From assembly GCF_029030725.1 (NCBI RefSeq), contig NZ_CP113162.1:1362501-1426500 (forward strand): a stretch of DNA of 64,000 nt, given 5' to 3'. This DNA comes from [Pseudomonas] carboxydohydrogena. GTDB taxonomy: Bacteria > Pseudomonadota > Alphaproteobacteria > Rhizobiales > Xanthobacteraceae. Every line of letters begins with the position of its first letter. The stretch's first letter is position 1. The position numbers and the translations under genes are program-made. The notes beneath the pieces are model-generated. The model had not been told where the DNA came from. It ran no database searches and saw only the letters and a list, made by a program, of their open reading frames with translations. Shown piece by piece: positions 54,797-62,991 of this stretch.

Positions 54797-54811
54797 TTAA
54801 CCCCGCCTTAA
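54797..54811 (+). promoter_or_regulatory. Perfect CtrA-type box upstream of the HTH gene
   Basis: TTAACCCCGCCTTAA fits TTAA-N7-TTAA exactly. It is 45 bases before ATG 54857 (30 before ATG 54842), the same range as other boxes here. The minus-strand deacetylase gene begins 160 bases away, so control of the plus-strand HTH gene is more likely. Confidence 0.65.
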
Positions 54812-54856
54812 CCATAAAGGGCCGACCATAAGCGCATCTCAATGGTGGGACGGCAG

Positions 54857-55174
54857 ATGAAGCGGTTGCGGCTGAAAGCGGATGGACGGATCGTCGAAGT
54901 GGTCGACGGCCGGGAAGCCCCGTTTGTCGCGGGAGCCGTGTCCGCGATCGATTCCGAGGCGGGCGCGACGCCGCATGTGCGCGAGCTGCGGATGCGGGCC
55001 AAGCTGACGCAGGCCGAATTCGCCACAAAATTATGCGTGCCGATCGAGACCATTCGCAACTGGGAGCAGGGCAAACGCTCGCCGCGCGGACCGGCGCGGG
55101 CGCTTCTGGCCGTGATCGCCCATGCGCCGGACATGGTGTTCGCAGCCCTTGCGGCCAACGGTCCGCGTAGCTGA
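54857..55174 (+). CDS. XRE/HigA-type helix-turn-helix protein
   Basis: A 105-residue protein. A short N-terminal basic segment is followed by the HTH VRELRMRAKLTQAEFATKLCVPIETIRNWEQGKRSPRGPARALLAVIA. This resembles HigA/NadS antitoxins, but no toxin gene lies next to it. ATG 54857 follows a GTGGGA leader; ATG 54842 is an alternative. A perfect CtrA box upstream suggests cell-cycle-linked expression. Confidence 0.82.
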   Translation: MKRLRLKADGRIVEVVDGREAPFVAGAVSAIDSEAGATPHVRELRMRAKLTQAEFATKLCVPIETIRNWEQGKRSPRGPARALLAVIAHAPDMVFAALAANGPRS

Positions 55175-55243
55175 TCGCGAATTGCGTTCGGACAGGAACG
55201 CCCCCACATTTCTATCGTATGCTGCGAAGTTGCAGGAGCCGTC

Positions 55244-56059
55244 ATGCAATTCGTCGAGGCAGGTGGAGCGCGGATACCGATCCTGGGACTGGGCACCTGG
55301 GAAATGGAAGGGCGCGATTGCTCGCGGGCGGTGGAGCAAGCGCTGCGGCTCGGCTATCGCCTTGTCGATACCGCGCAGGTTTATGAAAACGAGCGCGAGG
55401 TCGGCGACGGCATCCGCCTGTCAGGCGTGCCGCGCAATGAAGTGTTCCTGATTACGAAAGTCTGGACCACGCATTTCGCCCCGAACGAACTCGTTCGCTC
55501 GGTCAAGGACAGCGTGTCGCGGTTGCGCTCGGAAATCGATCTGCTGCTGCTGCACTGGCCGAACCCGCAGGTGCCGCTGGCGGAGACGCTCGGCGCGATG
55601 GCGCGGGTCAGGGAGCTTGGCCTCACGCGCCATATCGGCCTGTCCAATTTCACCGTGGCATTGATGGAGCAGGCGCTGGCGCTCAGCGCCGAACCGCTGG
55701 TGTGCGATCAGGTCGAGTATCATCCCTATCTCGATCAGACCAAGGTGATCGAGGCGTGCCGTGCCCATGGCCTTGCGATGATCGCCTATAGCCCGATCGC
55801 GAAGGGCCGCATCAAGAACGACGCCACGCTCGCGGAGATCGGACGGCGTTACGGCAAGACCCCCGCGCAGGTGTGCCTGCGCTGGCTGATCCAGCAGAAT
55901 GTCGTCGCGATTCCGCGCACCTCGAAGATCGAGCGATTGTCGGAAAATCTCGACGTGTTCGATTTCACCCTCGACGATGACGACATGGCGGCGCTGTTCG
56001 CGATGGGCTCAAGGGAAGGGCGCATCACCGATTTCGGCTTCGCGCCCCAGTGGGATTAA
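55244..56059 (+). CDS. Aldo/keto reductase
   Basis: A 271-residue AKR with the catalytic tetrad Asp42, Tyr47 (VDTAQVYEN), Lys72 (LITKVW) and His104 (LLLHWPNP). It reduces aldehydes or ketones with NADPH. IPRTSKIERLSENLDVFDFTL near the end contacts the cofactor. It stands between the HTH gene and the YdcF-like gene. Substrate unknown. Confidence 0.92.
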   Translation: MQFVEAGGARIPILGLGTWEMEGRDCSRAVEQALRLGYRLVDTAQVYENEREVGDGIRLSGVPRNEVFLITKVWTTHFAPNELVRSVKDSVSRLRSEIDLLLLHWPNPQVPLAETLGAMARVRELGLTRHIGLSNFTVALMEQALALSAEPLVCDQVEYHPYLDQTKVIEACRAHGLAMIAYSPIAKGRIKNDATLAEIGRRYGKTPAQVCLRWLIQQNVVAIPRTSKIERLSENLDVFDFTLDDDDMAALFAMGSREGRITDFGFAPQWD

Positions 56060-56118
56060 AAAATCTGTCACGATAAAAAGACTTCAGGCCGCCGCATCCG
56101 AATGGCTATAAGCGGGCG

Positions 56119-56913
56119 ATGACCTATCTCGCCTCTAAAATCTTCGGATTCCTCGTCACGCCCTCCAATCTTGTCGCGACGATCTGCCTGATCGGCGTGG
56201 TGCTGTCGCTGACGCGATGGCGGCGCGCGGGTGTCCGTGTCGGCGCGGCGGGAATCCTGCTGCTGCTGGTGTGCGGATATTCGCCGCTCGGGAATGTGCT
56301 GCTGCTGACATTGTCGGAACGGTTTCCCGCCTGGCAGGAGAACGGGCGCGCGCCCGACGGCATCATCGTGCTTGGCGGCGCGATCAACCCGGATCTGACG
56401 GCGGTGCGCGGCGCGCCGGAAATGAATTCGTCGGCGGAGCGGATGACGGCGGCCGCCGTGCTCGCGCGGCGCTTTCCGAATGCGAGGATCGTGCTGAGCG
56501 GCGGCAATGCCAACCCGTTTCATCCGCTCTCGACGGAAGCGGAGGTGGGCCGCAAGTTTCTCGAAGACCTTGGTGTCGCGGACGACCGGATCGTGATGGA
56601 AGGGCGCTCGCGCACCACTTACGAGAACGCGGAGTTCACGCGCCCGCTCATTCATCCTGCGGCAGGCGAACGATGGCTGCTGGTGACGTCCGCCTATCAC
56701 ATGCCGCGTGCGATGGGTGTTTTCCGCGCGCAAGGATTCAACGTGGAAGCCTATCCGGTGGATTGGCGCACGCGCGGCTGGATCGATGCGAAGCGGCCGT
56801 TTTTGACATTGAGCGGCGGTCTTGGCCGGCTCGACACCGCGGTGCACGAATGGGTCGGGCTTGTCGGTTACCGGCTCGCGGGACGAACCTCCGAATGGTT
56901 TCCCGCGCCGTAG
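56119..56913 (+). CDS. YdcF/ElyC-family (DUF218) membrane protein
   Basis: A 264-residue protein with two N-terminal membrane segments (VATICLIGVVLSLTRW and VGAAGILLLLVCGY), then a DUF218 domain: DGIIVLGGAINP, ARIVLSGGNANPF, RSRTTYENAEFTRPL and WLLVTSAYHMPRAMGVFRAQGF. DUF218 proteins such as ElyC affect envelope polysaccharide metabolism at low temperature. The exact chemistry is unknown. It converges on the DUF3253 gene. Confidence 0.88.
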   Translation: MTYLASKIFGFLVTPSNLVATICLIGVVLSLTRWRRAGVRVGAAGILLLLVCGYSPLGNVLLLTLSERFPAWQENGRAPDGIIVLGGAINPDLTAVRGAPEMNSSAERMTAAAVLARRFPNARIVLSGGNANPFHPLSTEAEVGRKFLEDLGVADDRIVMEGRSRTTYENAEFTRPLIHPAAGERWLLVTSAYHMPRAMGVFRAQGFNVEAYPVDWRTRGWIDAKRPFLTLSGGLGRLDTAVHEWVGLVGYRLAGRTSEWFPAP

Positions 56914-56918
56914 CAGAC

Positions 56919-57206
56919 TCAATCCTGACGCGGCAACCCCAGGCGATAGACGCCGCGAAAGTCGTTCGGATCGACCGGCTTGCCGTGGCGATAAATGATT
57001 AGCCGTCCGGATTGCGCGAGTGCGACCGCCGCGCGGCGGATCGGCGTCAGCAGCGCGTGCCAGTCGCCGCCATCCGCAATCGCGTGGGCGATTTCCGGTG
57101 CGCCGAGCGTCTTACGCCCAGCGCGCGCGAGGGTGGCGAGGATGGCGTCTTCGAGCGGAAGGGCGGATGCGGAAGAAGCGGCTGCGGCCGAATCGGACTT
57201 GGACAT
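56919..57206 (-). CDS. DUF3253 domain-containing protein
   Basis: A 95-residue protein (MSKSDSAAAASSASALPLEDAILATLARAGRKTLGAPEIAHAIADGGDWHALLTPIRRAAVALAQSGRLIIYRHGKPVDPNDFRGVYRLGLPRQD). The part from LEDAILATL to YRLGL is the DUF3253 winged-helix-like region; GKPVDP is the typical end. Start 57206 is preferred; 57224 is an alternative. Function unknown. Confidence 0.85.
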   Translation of the reverse strand: MSKSDSAAAASSASALPLEDAILATLARAGRKTLGAPEIAHAIADGGDWHALLTPIRRAAVALAQSGRLIIYRHGKPVDPNDFRGVYRLGLPRQD

Positions 57207-57317
57207 GACCTTGCCTTGCCGCATCGGGCCGTTGCGGGCAAGAGGCGCGGACGTTGACGGATTGGATGTTGGAGCGAGAGAGGCGGCGTGGCACAGTCGG
57301 CGGCGCAGGAGCAGCAC

Positions 57318-57974
57318 ATGAATCTGACGCTTTACATCGGCAACAAGAATTACTCGTCGTGGTCGTTCCGCCCGTGGCTCGCGATGAAGGCCGCGAACAT
57401 CGCCTTCAGGGAAGTGCTGATCCCGATTTACGCCGGCGCGGACGACAAGCAGCGCATTCTCGATGTATCGCCCGCCGGAAAGGTGCCGGTGCTGACCGAT
57501 GGCGACGTGACGGTGTGGGATTCGATCGCGATCATCGAATATCTGGCCGAGAAATTTCCCGGCGCCGGTCTTTGGCCCAAAGACACCGCCGCGCGTGCCC
57601 ACGCCCGCGCCATCAGCGCGGAGATGCATGGCGGCTTCGGCGCGCTGCGCCGGGAATGCGGCATGAACATCCATCGTCCGATCCGCCCCAAGGCATTGTC
57701 GGACGAGGCGAGGGAGAACATCGCCCGCGTCCAGGAGATCTGGACCGGTTGCCGCGCGCGTTACGGGCAGGCGGGGCCGTTCCTGTTTGGAGCTTTCACG
57801 GCGGCGGATGCGATGTATGCCCCGGTGGTCCACCGCTTCCGCACCTATGCCATCGAGGTCTCGCAACCTGTGCGTGCTTACATGGAGGCCATGCTCGCTC
57901 ACCCGGCTTTCGCGGAATGGACCGAGCAGGCGCTGGCGGAAACCCTTGTGATCGAGCGTTTCGAGGCCGACTAG
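57318..57974 (+). CDS. Glutathione S-transferase family protein
   Basis: A 218-residue GST. The thioredoxin-like N-terminal domain starts MNLTLYIGNKNYSSWSFRPWLAMKAANIAF; Ser/Tyr near 13-15 could activate glutathione. GKVPVLTDGDVTVWDSIAIIEYLAEKFP is the conserved glutathione-binding loop. The helical C-terminal domain follows. ATG 57318 has AGGAG 7 bases upstream; an earlier in-frame codon at 57288 lacks one. Likely detoxification or stress. Confidence 0.9.
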   Translation: MNLTLYIGNKNYSSWSFRPWLAMKAANIAFREVLIPIYAGADDKQRILDVSPAGKVPVLTDGDVTVWDSIAIIEYLAEKFPGAGLWPKDTAARAHARAISAEMHGGFGALRRECGMNIHRPIRPKALSDEARENIARVQEIWTGCRARYGQAGPFLFGAFTAADAMYAPVVHRFRTYAIEVSQPVRAYMEAMLAHPAFAEWTEQALAETLVIERFEAD

Positions 57975-58010
57975 CGGCAGGAACCGGGTGCGAGGTTATC
58001 CGGAATCACC

Positions 58011-58059
58011 CAAGGTATTGAAGTAACAATGGAATAACAGACGGCATTTTAATACCTTG
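58011..58059. repeat. Long inverted repeat upstream of the 63-residue gene
   Basis: CAAGGTATT (58011-58019) and AATACCTTG (58051-58059) are perfect 9-base arms with a 31-base AT-rich spacer in an otherwise GC-rich region. It may be a regulator site or a transcript hairpin. No known family. Confidence 0.5.
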
Positions 58060-58185
58060 ATCCTTCGCGATCTGCTTTCGTTTACTTATCTTACTGAAAA
58101 GATTGCAATATTGGCGTACTTGCCATGCGTCCTTTGGCTGGCAAAAGATGCACCCGCATGCTATACAGCCTCCAATCATCAGAAC

Positions 58186-58213
58186 CTGCCGCCGGTCTTT
58201 TGTAGGGCGGCAG
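58186..58213 (+). promoter_or_regulatory. Hairpin in the 5' leader of the 63-residue gene
   Basis: CTGCCGCC (58186-58193) pairs with GGCGGCAG (58206-58213), loop of 12, ending 28 bases before the TTG start. It could affect translation or act as an attenuator. Confidence 0.45.
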
Positions 58214-58241
58214 TTTGCGTTTCGAGTGATGGAGCAGAGCG

Positions 58242-58433
58242 TTGAAGCACAAGTTCGGCATTGGAGAGACGGTCTATTTCACGGCCAGCAACGTGTCGCG
58301 TCCCGCAGCGAGCGGCACCTACGAAGTGATCCGGTTGCTGCCGACCGATGGCGACGACTATCAGTATCGCATCAAAAGCTCGACCGAGGCGTTCGAGCGC
58401 GTGGCGCGCGAAAGCCAGCTCGCCGGCGCCTGA
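58242..58433 (+). CDS. Small conserved-type hypothetical protein (TTG start)
   Basis: A 63-residue protein: MKHKFGIGETVYFTASNVSRPAASGTYEVIRLLPTDGDDYQYRIKSSTEAFERVARESQLAGA. It starts with TTG, with GGAG 7 bases upstream. The beta-rich pattern (TVYF, YEVIRLLP, YQYRIKS) looks like a small SH3-like domain; similar short proteins exist in Rhizobiales (from memory). A rho-independent terminator follows. Function unknown. Confidence 0.78.
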   Translation: MKHKFGIGETVYFTASNVSRPAASGTYEVIRLLPTDGDDYQYRIKSSTEAFERVARESQLAGA

Positions 58434-58443
58434 TATCTGCTTC

Positions 58444-58470
58444 CGGGGCCGCGATCTGCGGCCCCGTTTT
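58444..58470 (+). terminator. Terminator after the 63-residue gene
   Basis: CGGGGCCGC (58444-58452) pairs with GCGGCCCCG (58458-58466), followed by TTTT. It ends the small gene. Confidence 0.78.
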
Positions 58471-58518
58471 CGTGCCCGGCGCGTTTCCCGCACAGCGGGA
58501 CAGTAGAGGTAACCGCGG

Positions 58519-59448
58519 ATGAACCGGGCTTTCGCCGCCAGCCTTTCCGATCTTTCGTCGAATCTCCCGATGATGCTCATCGTCGCCGCGGTGGTGCTGT
58601 TCGCGGTGGCGTTCATCGTCGCCTTGTTCAGGTCCCGGCGGCCGCTCGCGGTTGGCGCGGTCGTGGTGATTGTGCTGCTGGTTGTGGGCCTCGCCGCAAC
58701 GTCCCTGACGCATGATTCCTCCGCCCGGCAACAGTCTGCCTCCGTCGCGGCTCCGACGGATTTCGCGGCCTTGCCCGCACTGGCGTGTCTCGATGAACTG
58801 GCGGGCGAAGCCGTCGAGGCGGGTTGCGAGCGCGCCGTGTTCGCGTCGGCCGAAGCGACCGCAGCCGCCGTCTCCTATACGGCGGCGCAGATTTCCCGCC
58901 TCGAATCCCATGGCGATGTGGCTTCCGCCAACAAGGTGATGACACCGGCCCTGCGTGCGCTGCGCCGGGCCGTGGAACGCGACCGCTTCGGCATCGTGGC
59001 CCATGTGCTTGCGACGCGGGACGAGTGCACGCTGTCGAAATGCGCGTTCTTTGCCTCCCTCACCAACACCGCGCAGATCGCCAACAACATGAACGAGCGC
59101 GTCTATGATGCGCTGGTGACGAAGCACGCTTCCGTGTGGGGGCAGCCAGTGCCGTCCCTGCCGCCGGTCGCCGGCGTCGTGCCGCCGACTGAGCCGGAAC
59201 GGCCGACCGGCAAGCCGGTGTCGGGCGATTTCCCGAGTTCGGCCTCGATCCCGCCGATCAGCATCATGGCGCCGGAGCCCGCGACGGCCTCGGTTCCGGC
59301 GAAGCCTGCCGAGCCCGCGCACGCAACGCCCAAGGCGGCGGCCCCCAAGGCGGCGGCGAAGAAACCGGCTCCCTCGCATCCGCGCCCGCTGACGCCGCCG
59401 GCGGCGGACTCACCGGCAGCTGCGCCAGCGCCTGAGAATAATCGGTAA
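58519..59448 (+). CDS. Membrane hypothetical protein with Pro/Ala tail
   Basis: A 309-residue protein. Two membrane segments lie near the N-terminus (MLIVAAVVLFAVAFIVALF and VGAVVVIVLLVVGLAATSL). A periplasmic region follows with four Cys (ACLDELAGEAVEAGCERAVF and DECTLSKCAFFASLTNTAQIANNMNERVYDAL). The last 120 residues are a Pro/Ala/Lys-rich low-complexity tail. No family recognised. It may form a cell-wall-reaching structure. Confidence 0.75.
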   Translation: MNRAFAASLSDLSSNLPMMLIVAAVVLFAVAFIVALFRSRRPLAVGAVVVIVLLVVGLAATSLTHDSSARQQSASVAAPTDFAALPALACLDELAGEAVEAGCERAVFASAEATAAAVSYTAAQISRLESHGDVASANKVMTPALRALRRAVERDRFGIVAHVLATRDECTLSKCAFFASLTNTAQIANNMNERVYDALVTKHASVWGQPVPSLPPVAGVVPPTEPERPTGKPVSGDFPSSASIPPISIMAPEPATASVPAKPAEPAHATPKAAAPKAAAKKPAPSHPRPLTPPAADSPAAAPAPENNR

Positions 59449-59519
59449 AACTCGCGCGCGGACGTTGCGGGAGTGGGGCCATCGGGCCTATCTCCGAAAG
59501 GGGCCCGTTTTCGAAGATC

Positions 59520-59957
59520 ATGCCGTTACATCTGGTCAAACTCTCTGTCGGCGCGACATCGTTTCGCGATTTGAAGGATTGGATCGACGAGCGCGCGAAG
59601 GCCAATCGCACCAAGGGCAAGCCTGTCCGCCATGTCCATGTGACGCGGATGACGCCCAAGCGCGATGCCGAACTGCTCGATGGCGGTTCGATCTACTGGG
59701 TCATCAAGGGTGAGATCGCCGCGCGGCAGAAACTGGTCGCGATCGAGCCGTTCCGCGACAAGGACGGCATCGGGCGTTGCCGGCTGGTGATGGAAACCAG
59801 ACTTGTGCCGGTGTCGCCGCGCCCGATGCGCGCGTTTCAGGGCTGGCGCTATCTCGACGCCAAAAGTGTGCCGCCCGATCTGCGCGGCTCGCCGCAGGGC
59901 CTCATCGACATGCCGGAGCCGATGCGCAAGGAATTGCGCGAGTTGGGGTTGCTCTGA
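59520..59957 (+). CDS. DUF1489 family protein
   Basis: A 145-residue protein that fits DUF1489: MPLHLVKLSVGATSFRDLKDWIDERAKAN, HVTRMTPKRDAELLDGGSIYWVIKGEIAARQKLVAIEPF and RLVPVSPRPMRAFQGWRYL. The family is frequent in alphaproteobacteria and of unknown function. It converges on panC. Confidence 0.92.
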   Translation: MPLHLVKLSVGATSFRDLKDWIDERAKANRTKGKPVRHVHVTRMTPKRDAELLDGGSIYWVIKGEIAARQKLVAIEPFRDKDGIGRCRLVMETRLVPVSPRPMRAFQGWRYLDAKSVPPDLRGSPQGLIDMPEPMRKELRELGLL

Positions 59958-59970
59958 GCGGTCGCGCGTT

Positions 59971-60822
59971 TCAGATTTTCATATTGTCGATCAGCCGCGT
60001 GGTGCCGATGGTCGTCGCCGCCAGAAGGCGCGCCGGTGCGCTGCCGATTTGTGTGAGCGGCGCGAGCGTTTCGGCGTGCCGCGCCTCGAGATAGTCGAGC
60101 TTGAATCCGGCATCCCCGATCAGCTTCGCTCCGGCAGCGAGCGTGGAGGCGAAATCCTCGCCCTTCCGCAGCCGCCGCACCACGTCCTTCATCGAACGGT
60201 GCAGCGCGGGCGCGGCCTTGCGCTGGTCCGGCGTGAGGTAAAGGTTGCGCGACGACATCGCGAGTCCGTCGCGCTCGCGCATGATGGGCGCGCCGACGAT
60301 GCGCGCGCCGAGATCGAGATCGCGCGCCATCTGCGTCACCACCTTCAACTGCTGATAGTCCTTCTCGCCGAAGATCGCGACGTCGGGGCGGACCTGCGCG
60401 AGCAGCTTGGCGACCACGGTGGCGACGCCGCCGAAGAAATGCGGGCGGAAGCGATCCTCAAGCCCGGCGGTGGCCGGACCTTCGACCTGCACGCGGGTGG
60501 CGAAACCTTCCGGGTACATCAGCCTGGCGTCCGGATTCCAGATCAGGTCGACGCCTTCCGAGGCGAGTTTTGTGGCGTCGGCTTTCCACGTGCGCGGGTA
60601 GGAGCCGTAATCCTCATGCGGCGCGAACTGCGTCGGGTTGACGAAGATCGACACCACGACCTTGTCGGCGCGCCGCTTCGCCAGCCGGACCAGTGAAATA
60701 TGACCGTCATGAAGCGCGCCCATGGTGGGCACGAGCGCGACGGTGCTTTTGCGCTTGCGCAGATTGTCGAGGACTCGCCGCAAGACGGGCAGGGTGCGGG
60801 CAACGGCAGGCGTGTGAGGCAT
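59971..60822 (-). CDS. panC: Pantoate-beta-alanine ligase (pantothenate synthetase)
   Basis: A 283-residue PanC that joins pantoate and beta-alanine with ATP in coenzyme A synthesis. Motifs are [18 protein letters not shown] (His38 and His41), [29 protein letters not shown] and the KMSKS-like [15 protein letters not shown]. The start is 60822 or 60828. No panB is adjacent. Confidence 0.95.
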   Translation of the reverse strand: MPHTPAVARTLPVLRRVLDNLRKRKSTVALVPTMGALHDGHISLVRLAKRRADKVVVSIFVNPTQFAPHEDYGSYPRTWKADATKLASEGVDLIWNPDARLMYPEGFATRVQVEGPATAGLEDRFRPHFFGGVATVVAKLLAQVRPDVAIFGEKDYQQLKVVTQMARDLDLGARIVGAPIMRERDGLAMSSRNLYLTPDQRKAAPALHRSMKDVVRRLRKGEDFASTLAAGAKLIGDAGFKLDYLEARHAETLAPLTQIGSAPARLLAATTIGTTRLIDNMKI

Positions 60823-61068
60823 TGTCATCAACACTGGCAGGAGCGGGGCAATGCGGCCGGAAAGGTATCCGGTCGCTGTGCGGCTTACAGGTTTCGTGGG
60901 CCGCAGGCGGGCTCCGATTTGTAGATATTCACGAAGGGAACGCAATGCTTTTGCTGGAGAATCCGGGTCAGATAGCCGTGCACCGCATTCGCCCTCGAAA
61001 ACTCATGGCCACCTCTCACCCCCCAGAAGTAGCTTTGCGGCTCGCCTGAACGTGATTACCTTATTTCC

Positions 61069-61971
61069 ATGACAACCGAAGTCGTTACACCCCGGGCAAA
61101 ACAGGGCTTTCGGTTCCATCCGAAGTACCATCCCGTTGCGCGGGGCATCCTGATTGCGACGGCCATTCTGGCCGTGCTGGCGATGGCCGCTTACTTCGCG
61201 GCGGTGACGTGGGGCATCCGTCATCAGACGTTATCGCTCTACGACAGCGCCCGGCAGCGCCCCGTCGAGGTGGACATCGCGGTGCGGCGCGATGTCGAGA
61301 TGCGGGCCAATGCCGGGATGATCACGATGCCGGTCGTCATCATCAATCACGGCAACACCGTGCGCTTCACGGAATATTCCTTCCTGACGAATTTTTTCGC
61401 CGGGCGCGGCTATCTCGCGATCTCGATCCAGCATGATCTTGCGAGCGATGCGCCGCTCGTCACCAGAAAGGGCGAACCGTATGTCGGCCGCGAGCCGGTC
61501 TATGCGCGCGGCATGGCCAACATCCTGTTTGCGATTCACGAGGTCGCCAAGCATGAGCCGCATGCCAACTACAAGCGCCTGACTCTGGTTGGCCATTCCA
61601 ATGGCGGCGACATCGCGATGTACTTCGCCGAAAAGCATCCCGATATAGTCGCTGACGTCATCACGCTCGACAACCTGCGCGTACCGCTACAGGGCGCGTT
61701 CAGAATCCTGACGTTCCGCTCGAAAGACCCCGAATTCGTTCCCGACGCCGGCGTCGTGCCGCAAGGCGGCAAGGATGTGACGGTCGTCAACACCAAGTAT
61801 CGCCACACCGACATGTCGGATCGTGGCCCCGACGGCATGAAACTCAGCATCGAGGACACGCTGTCGAAGTTCCTGAGCAAGGATAAGGACAGCGAGCTAG
61901 CGCCGGTCGATACCGACAAGATCGATGTGCCGCCGCCTCCCGGCGCGCAGGCGACGAAATCGGCGCAGTAA
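61069..61971 (+). CDS. Membrane-anchored alpha/beta hydrolase
   Basis: A 300-residue protein with one N-terminal membrane segment (RGILIATAILAVLAMAAYFAAV) and a periplasmic alpha/beta hydrolase domain. The nucleophile elbow is GHSNGG (Ser177), with HGNTVRFTEYSFL and an oxyanion region. The acid and His are probably in the second half (LRVPLQG, KYRHTDMSD). Substrate unknown; an esterase or lipase-like role is possible. Confidence 0.83.
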   Translation: MTTEVVTPRAKQGFRFHPKYHPVARGILIATAILAVLAMAAYFAAVTWGIRHQTLSLYDSARQRPVEVDIAVRRDVEMRANAGMITMPVVIINHGNTVRFTEYSFLTNFFAGRGYLAISIQHDLASDAPLVTRKGEPYVGREPVYARGMANILFAIHEVAKHEPHANYKRLTLVGHSNGGDIAMYFAEKHPDIVADVITLDNLRVPLQGAFRILTFRSKDPEFVPDAGVVPQGGKDVTVVNTKYRHTDMSDRGPDGMKLSIEDTLSKFLSKDKDSELAPVDTDKIDVPPPPGAQATKSAQ

Positions 61972-62034
61972 TGATATAAAATGCCTCGCGTCCTTTTGCG
62001 CCGCTCGCGCGCCTGAAATTCAGCCGGATATTTG

Positions 62035-62769
62035 ATGGTCAGCCTTATTGCCGGAATCGTCGTGCTCGCCCTGATCTATATGGGGCTCAACGTGATCCGT
62101 TCCGCCGATCCGAAACTGCTGGCGCGGCTGGTGCGGCGCATCGGCGGCGTGCTGGCGCTGGCGTTCGCCGCATGGATCGGCGCGCGGGGCGAACTGGTCG
62201 TCGCGATTCCGCTCGGCCTGTTCGGGCTGGGGTTGCTGGGCTACGCGCCGCTCGGCGCGGAGCTTGCCTCGAAGTTCGGCTGGGGCGGTCCGGCGGTCCG
62301 CTCAGACGGGCAGCAGTCCCAGATACGATCCCAGTTTATAGAGCTGACGCTCGACCGCCGTACCGGTGCGCTTGACGGGCGCGTGATTGCCGGCGCCGAA
62401 GCGGGGCGTATGCTCGGCGAATTCGCGCTCGCGGACCTGCTGCGGCTGGCGCGCGGGTTCGACGAACAGAGCCGGGCCCTTCTGGAAAGTTATCTTGACC
62501 GCCGGTTTGCCGGATGGCGTGAAGACGCGCATGACGCAGCGGCAGGAGGGGGTGCTCGCCAGCATCGCGGCATGGCGGCGAGCGGCAAAATGACGGCGGA
62601 GGAGGCCTATCAGATCCTTGGCCTGCAACGCGGGGCGGGGCGCGATGAAATCAGCCGCGCTCACCGAGGGCTGATGAAGAAACTGCATCCCGACCAGGGG
62701 GGGTCGACGTACCTCGCGGCCCGTGTCAACGAGGCCAAGGACACTCTTCTTCGCACGCATCAACGCTAA
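62035..62769 (+). CDS. Membrane-anchored J-domain protein (DnaJ family, DjlA/TIM14-like)
   Basis: A 244-residue protein. Two or three N-terminal hydrophobic segments lie at about residues 1-80 (SLIAGIVVLALIYMGL and LALAFAAWIGARGELVVAIPLGLFGLGLLGY). The C-terminal J-domain (about 188-244) has the HPD motif in LMKKLHPDQGGSTYLAARVNEAKDTLL, which stimulates an Hsp70. Such proteins recruit DnaK to the inner membrane. The ATG at 62035 is used; TTG 62032 is adjacent. Confidence 0.87.
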   Translation: MVSLIAGIVVLALIYMGLNVIRSADPKLLARLVRRIGGVLALAFAAWIGARGELVVAIPLGLFGLGLLGYAPLGAELASKFGWGGPAVRSDGQQSQIRSQFIELTLDRRTGALDGRVIAGAEAGRMLGEFALADLLRLARGFDEQSRALLESYLDRRFAGWREDAHDAAAGGGARQHRGMAASGKMTAEEAYQILGLQRGAGRDEISRAHRGLMKKLHPDQGGSTYLAARVNEAKDTLLRTHQR

Positions 62770-62939
62770 CTCCACGCAACAAGACTCAAATCCTGTCGAG
62801 CGGCGCTGGTCGCGTCTCTGATGATGCCCCGCAAATGCCCGCCGTTGTCCGGCGCGGTCGTTATGCGGTTAAGGTTTTAGAGACCAAACCTTGAAAAAGG
62901 GTTGTCAGCCGGAAAATTAAGCGCGGCATTCGCGCGCAC

Positions 62940-62971
62940 AAAAAAACGCCCGCGAAAACCGCGGGCGTTTT
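62940..62971 (-). terminator. Terminator of the carboxypeptidase/SPOR gene
   Basis: On the minus strand AAAACGCCCGCG pairs with CGCGGGCGTTTT around a 5-base loop, followed by a T-run (complement of the A-run 62940-62946). It ends the minus-strand gene 20 bases upstream. Confidence 0.88.
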
Positions 62972-62991
62972 CCCTGAACGGGTCGAAACAA

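Noticed and set aside
54842-55174. The HTH gene as half of a toxin-antitoxin pair
   Set aside because: The neighbours are a deacetylase on the other strand and an aldo/keto reductase; no small toxin frame is seen.
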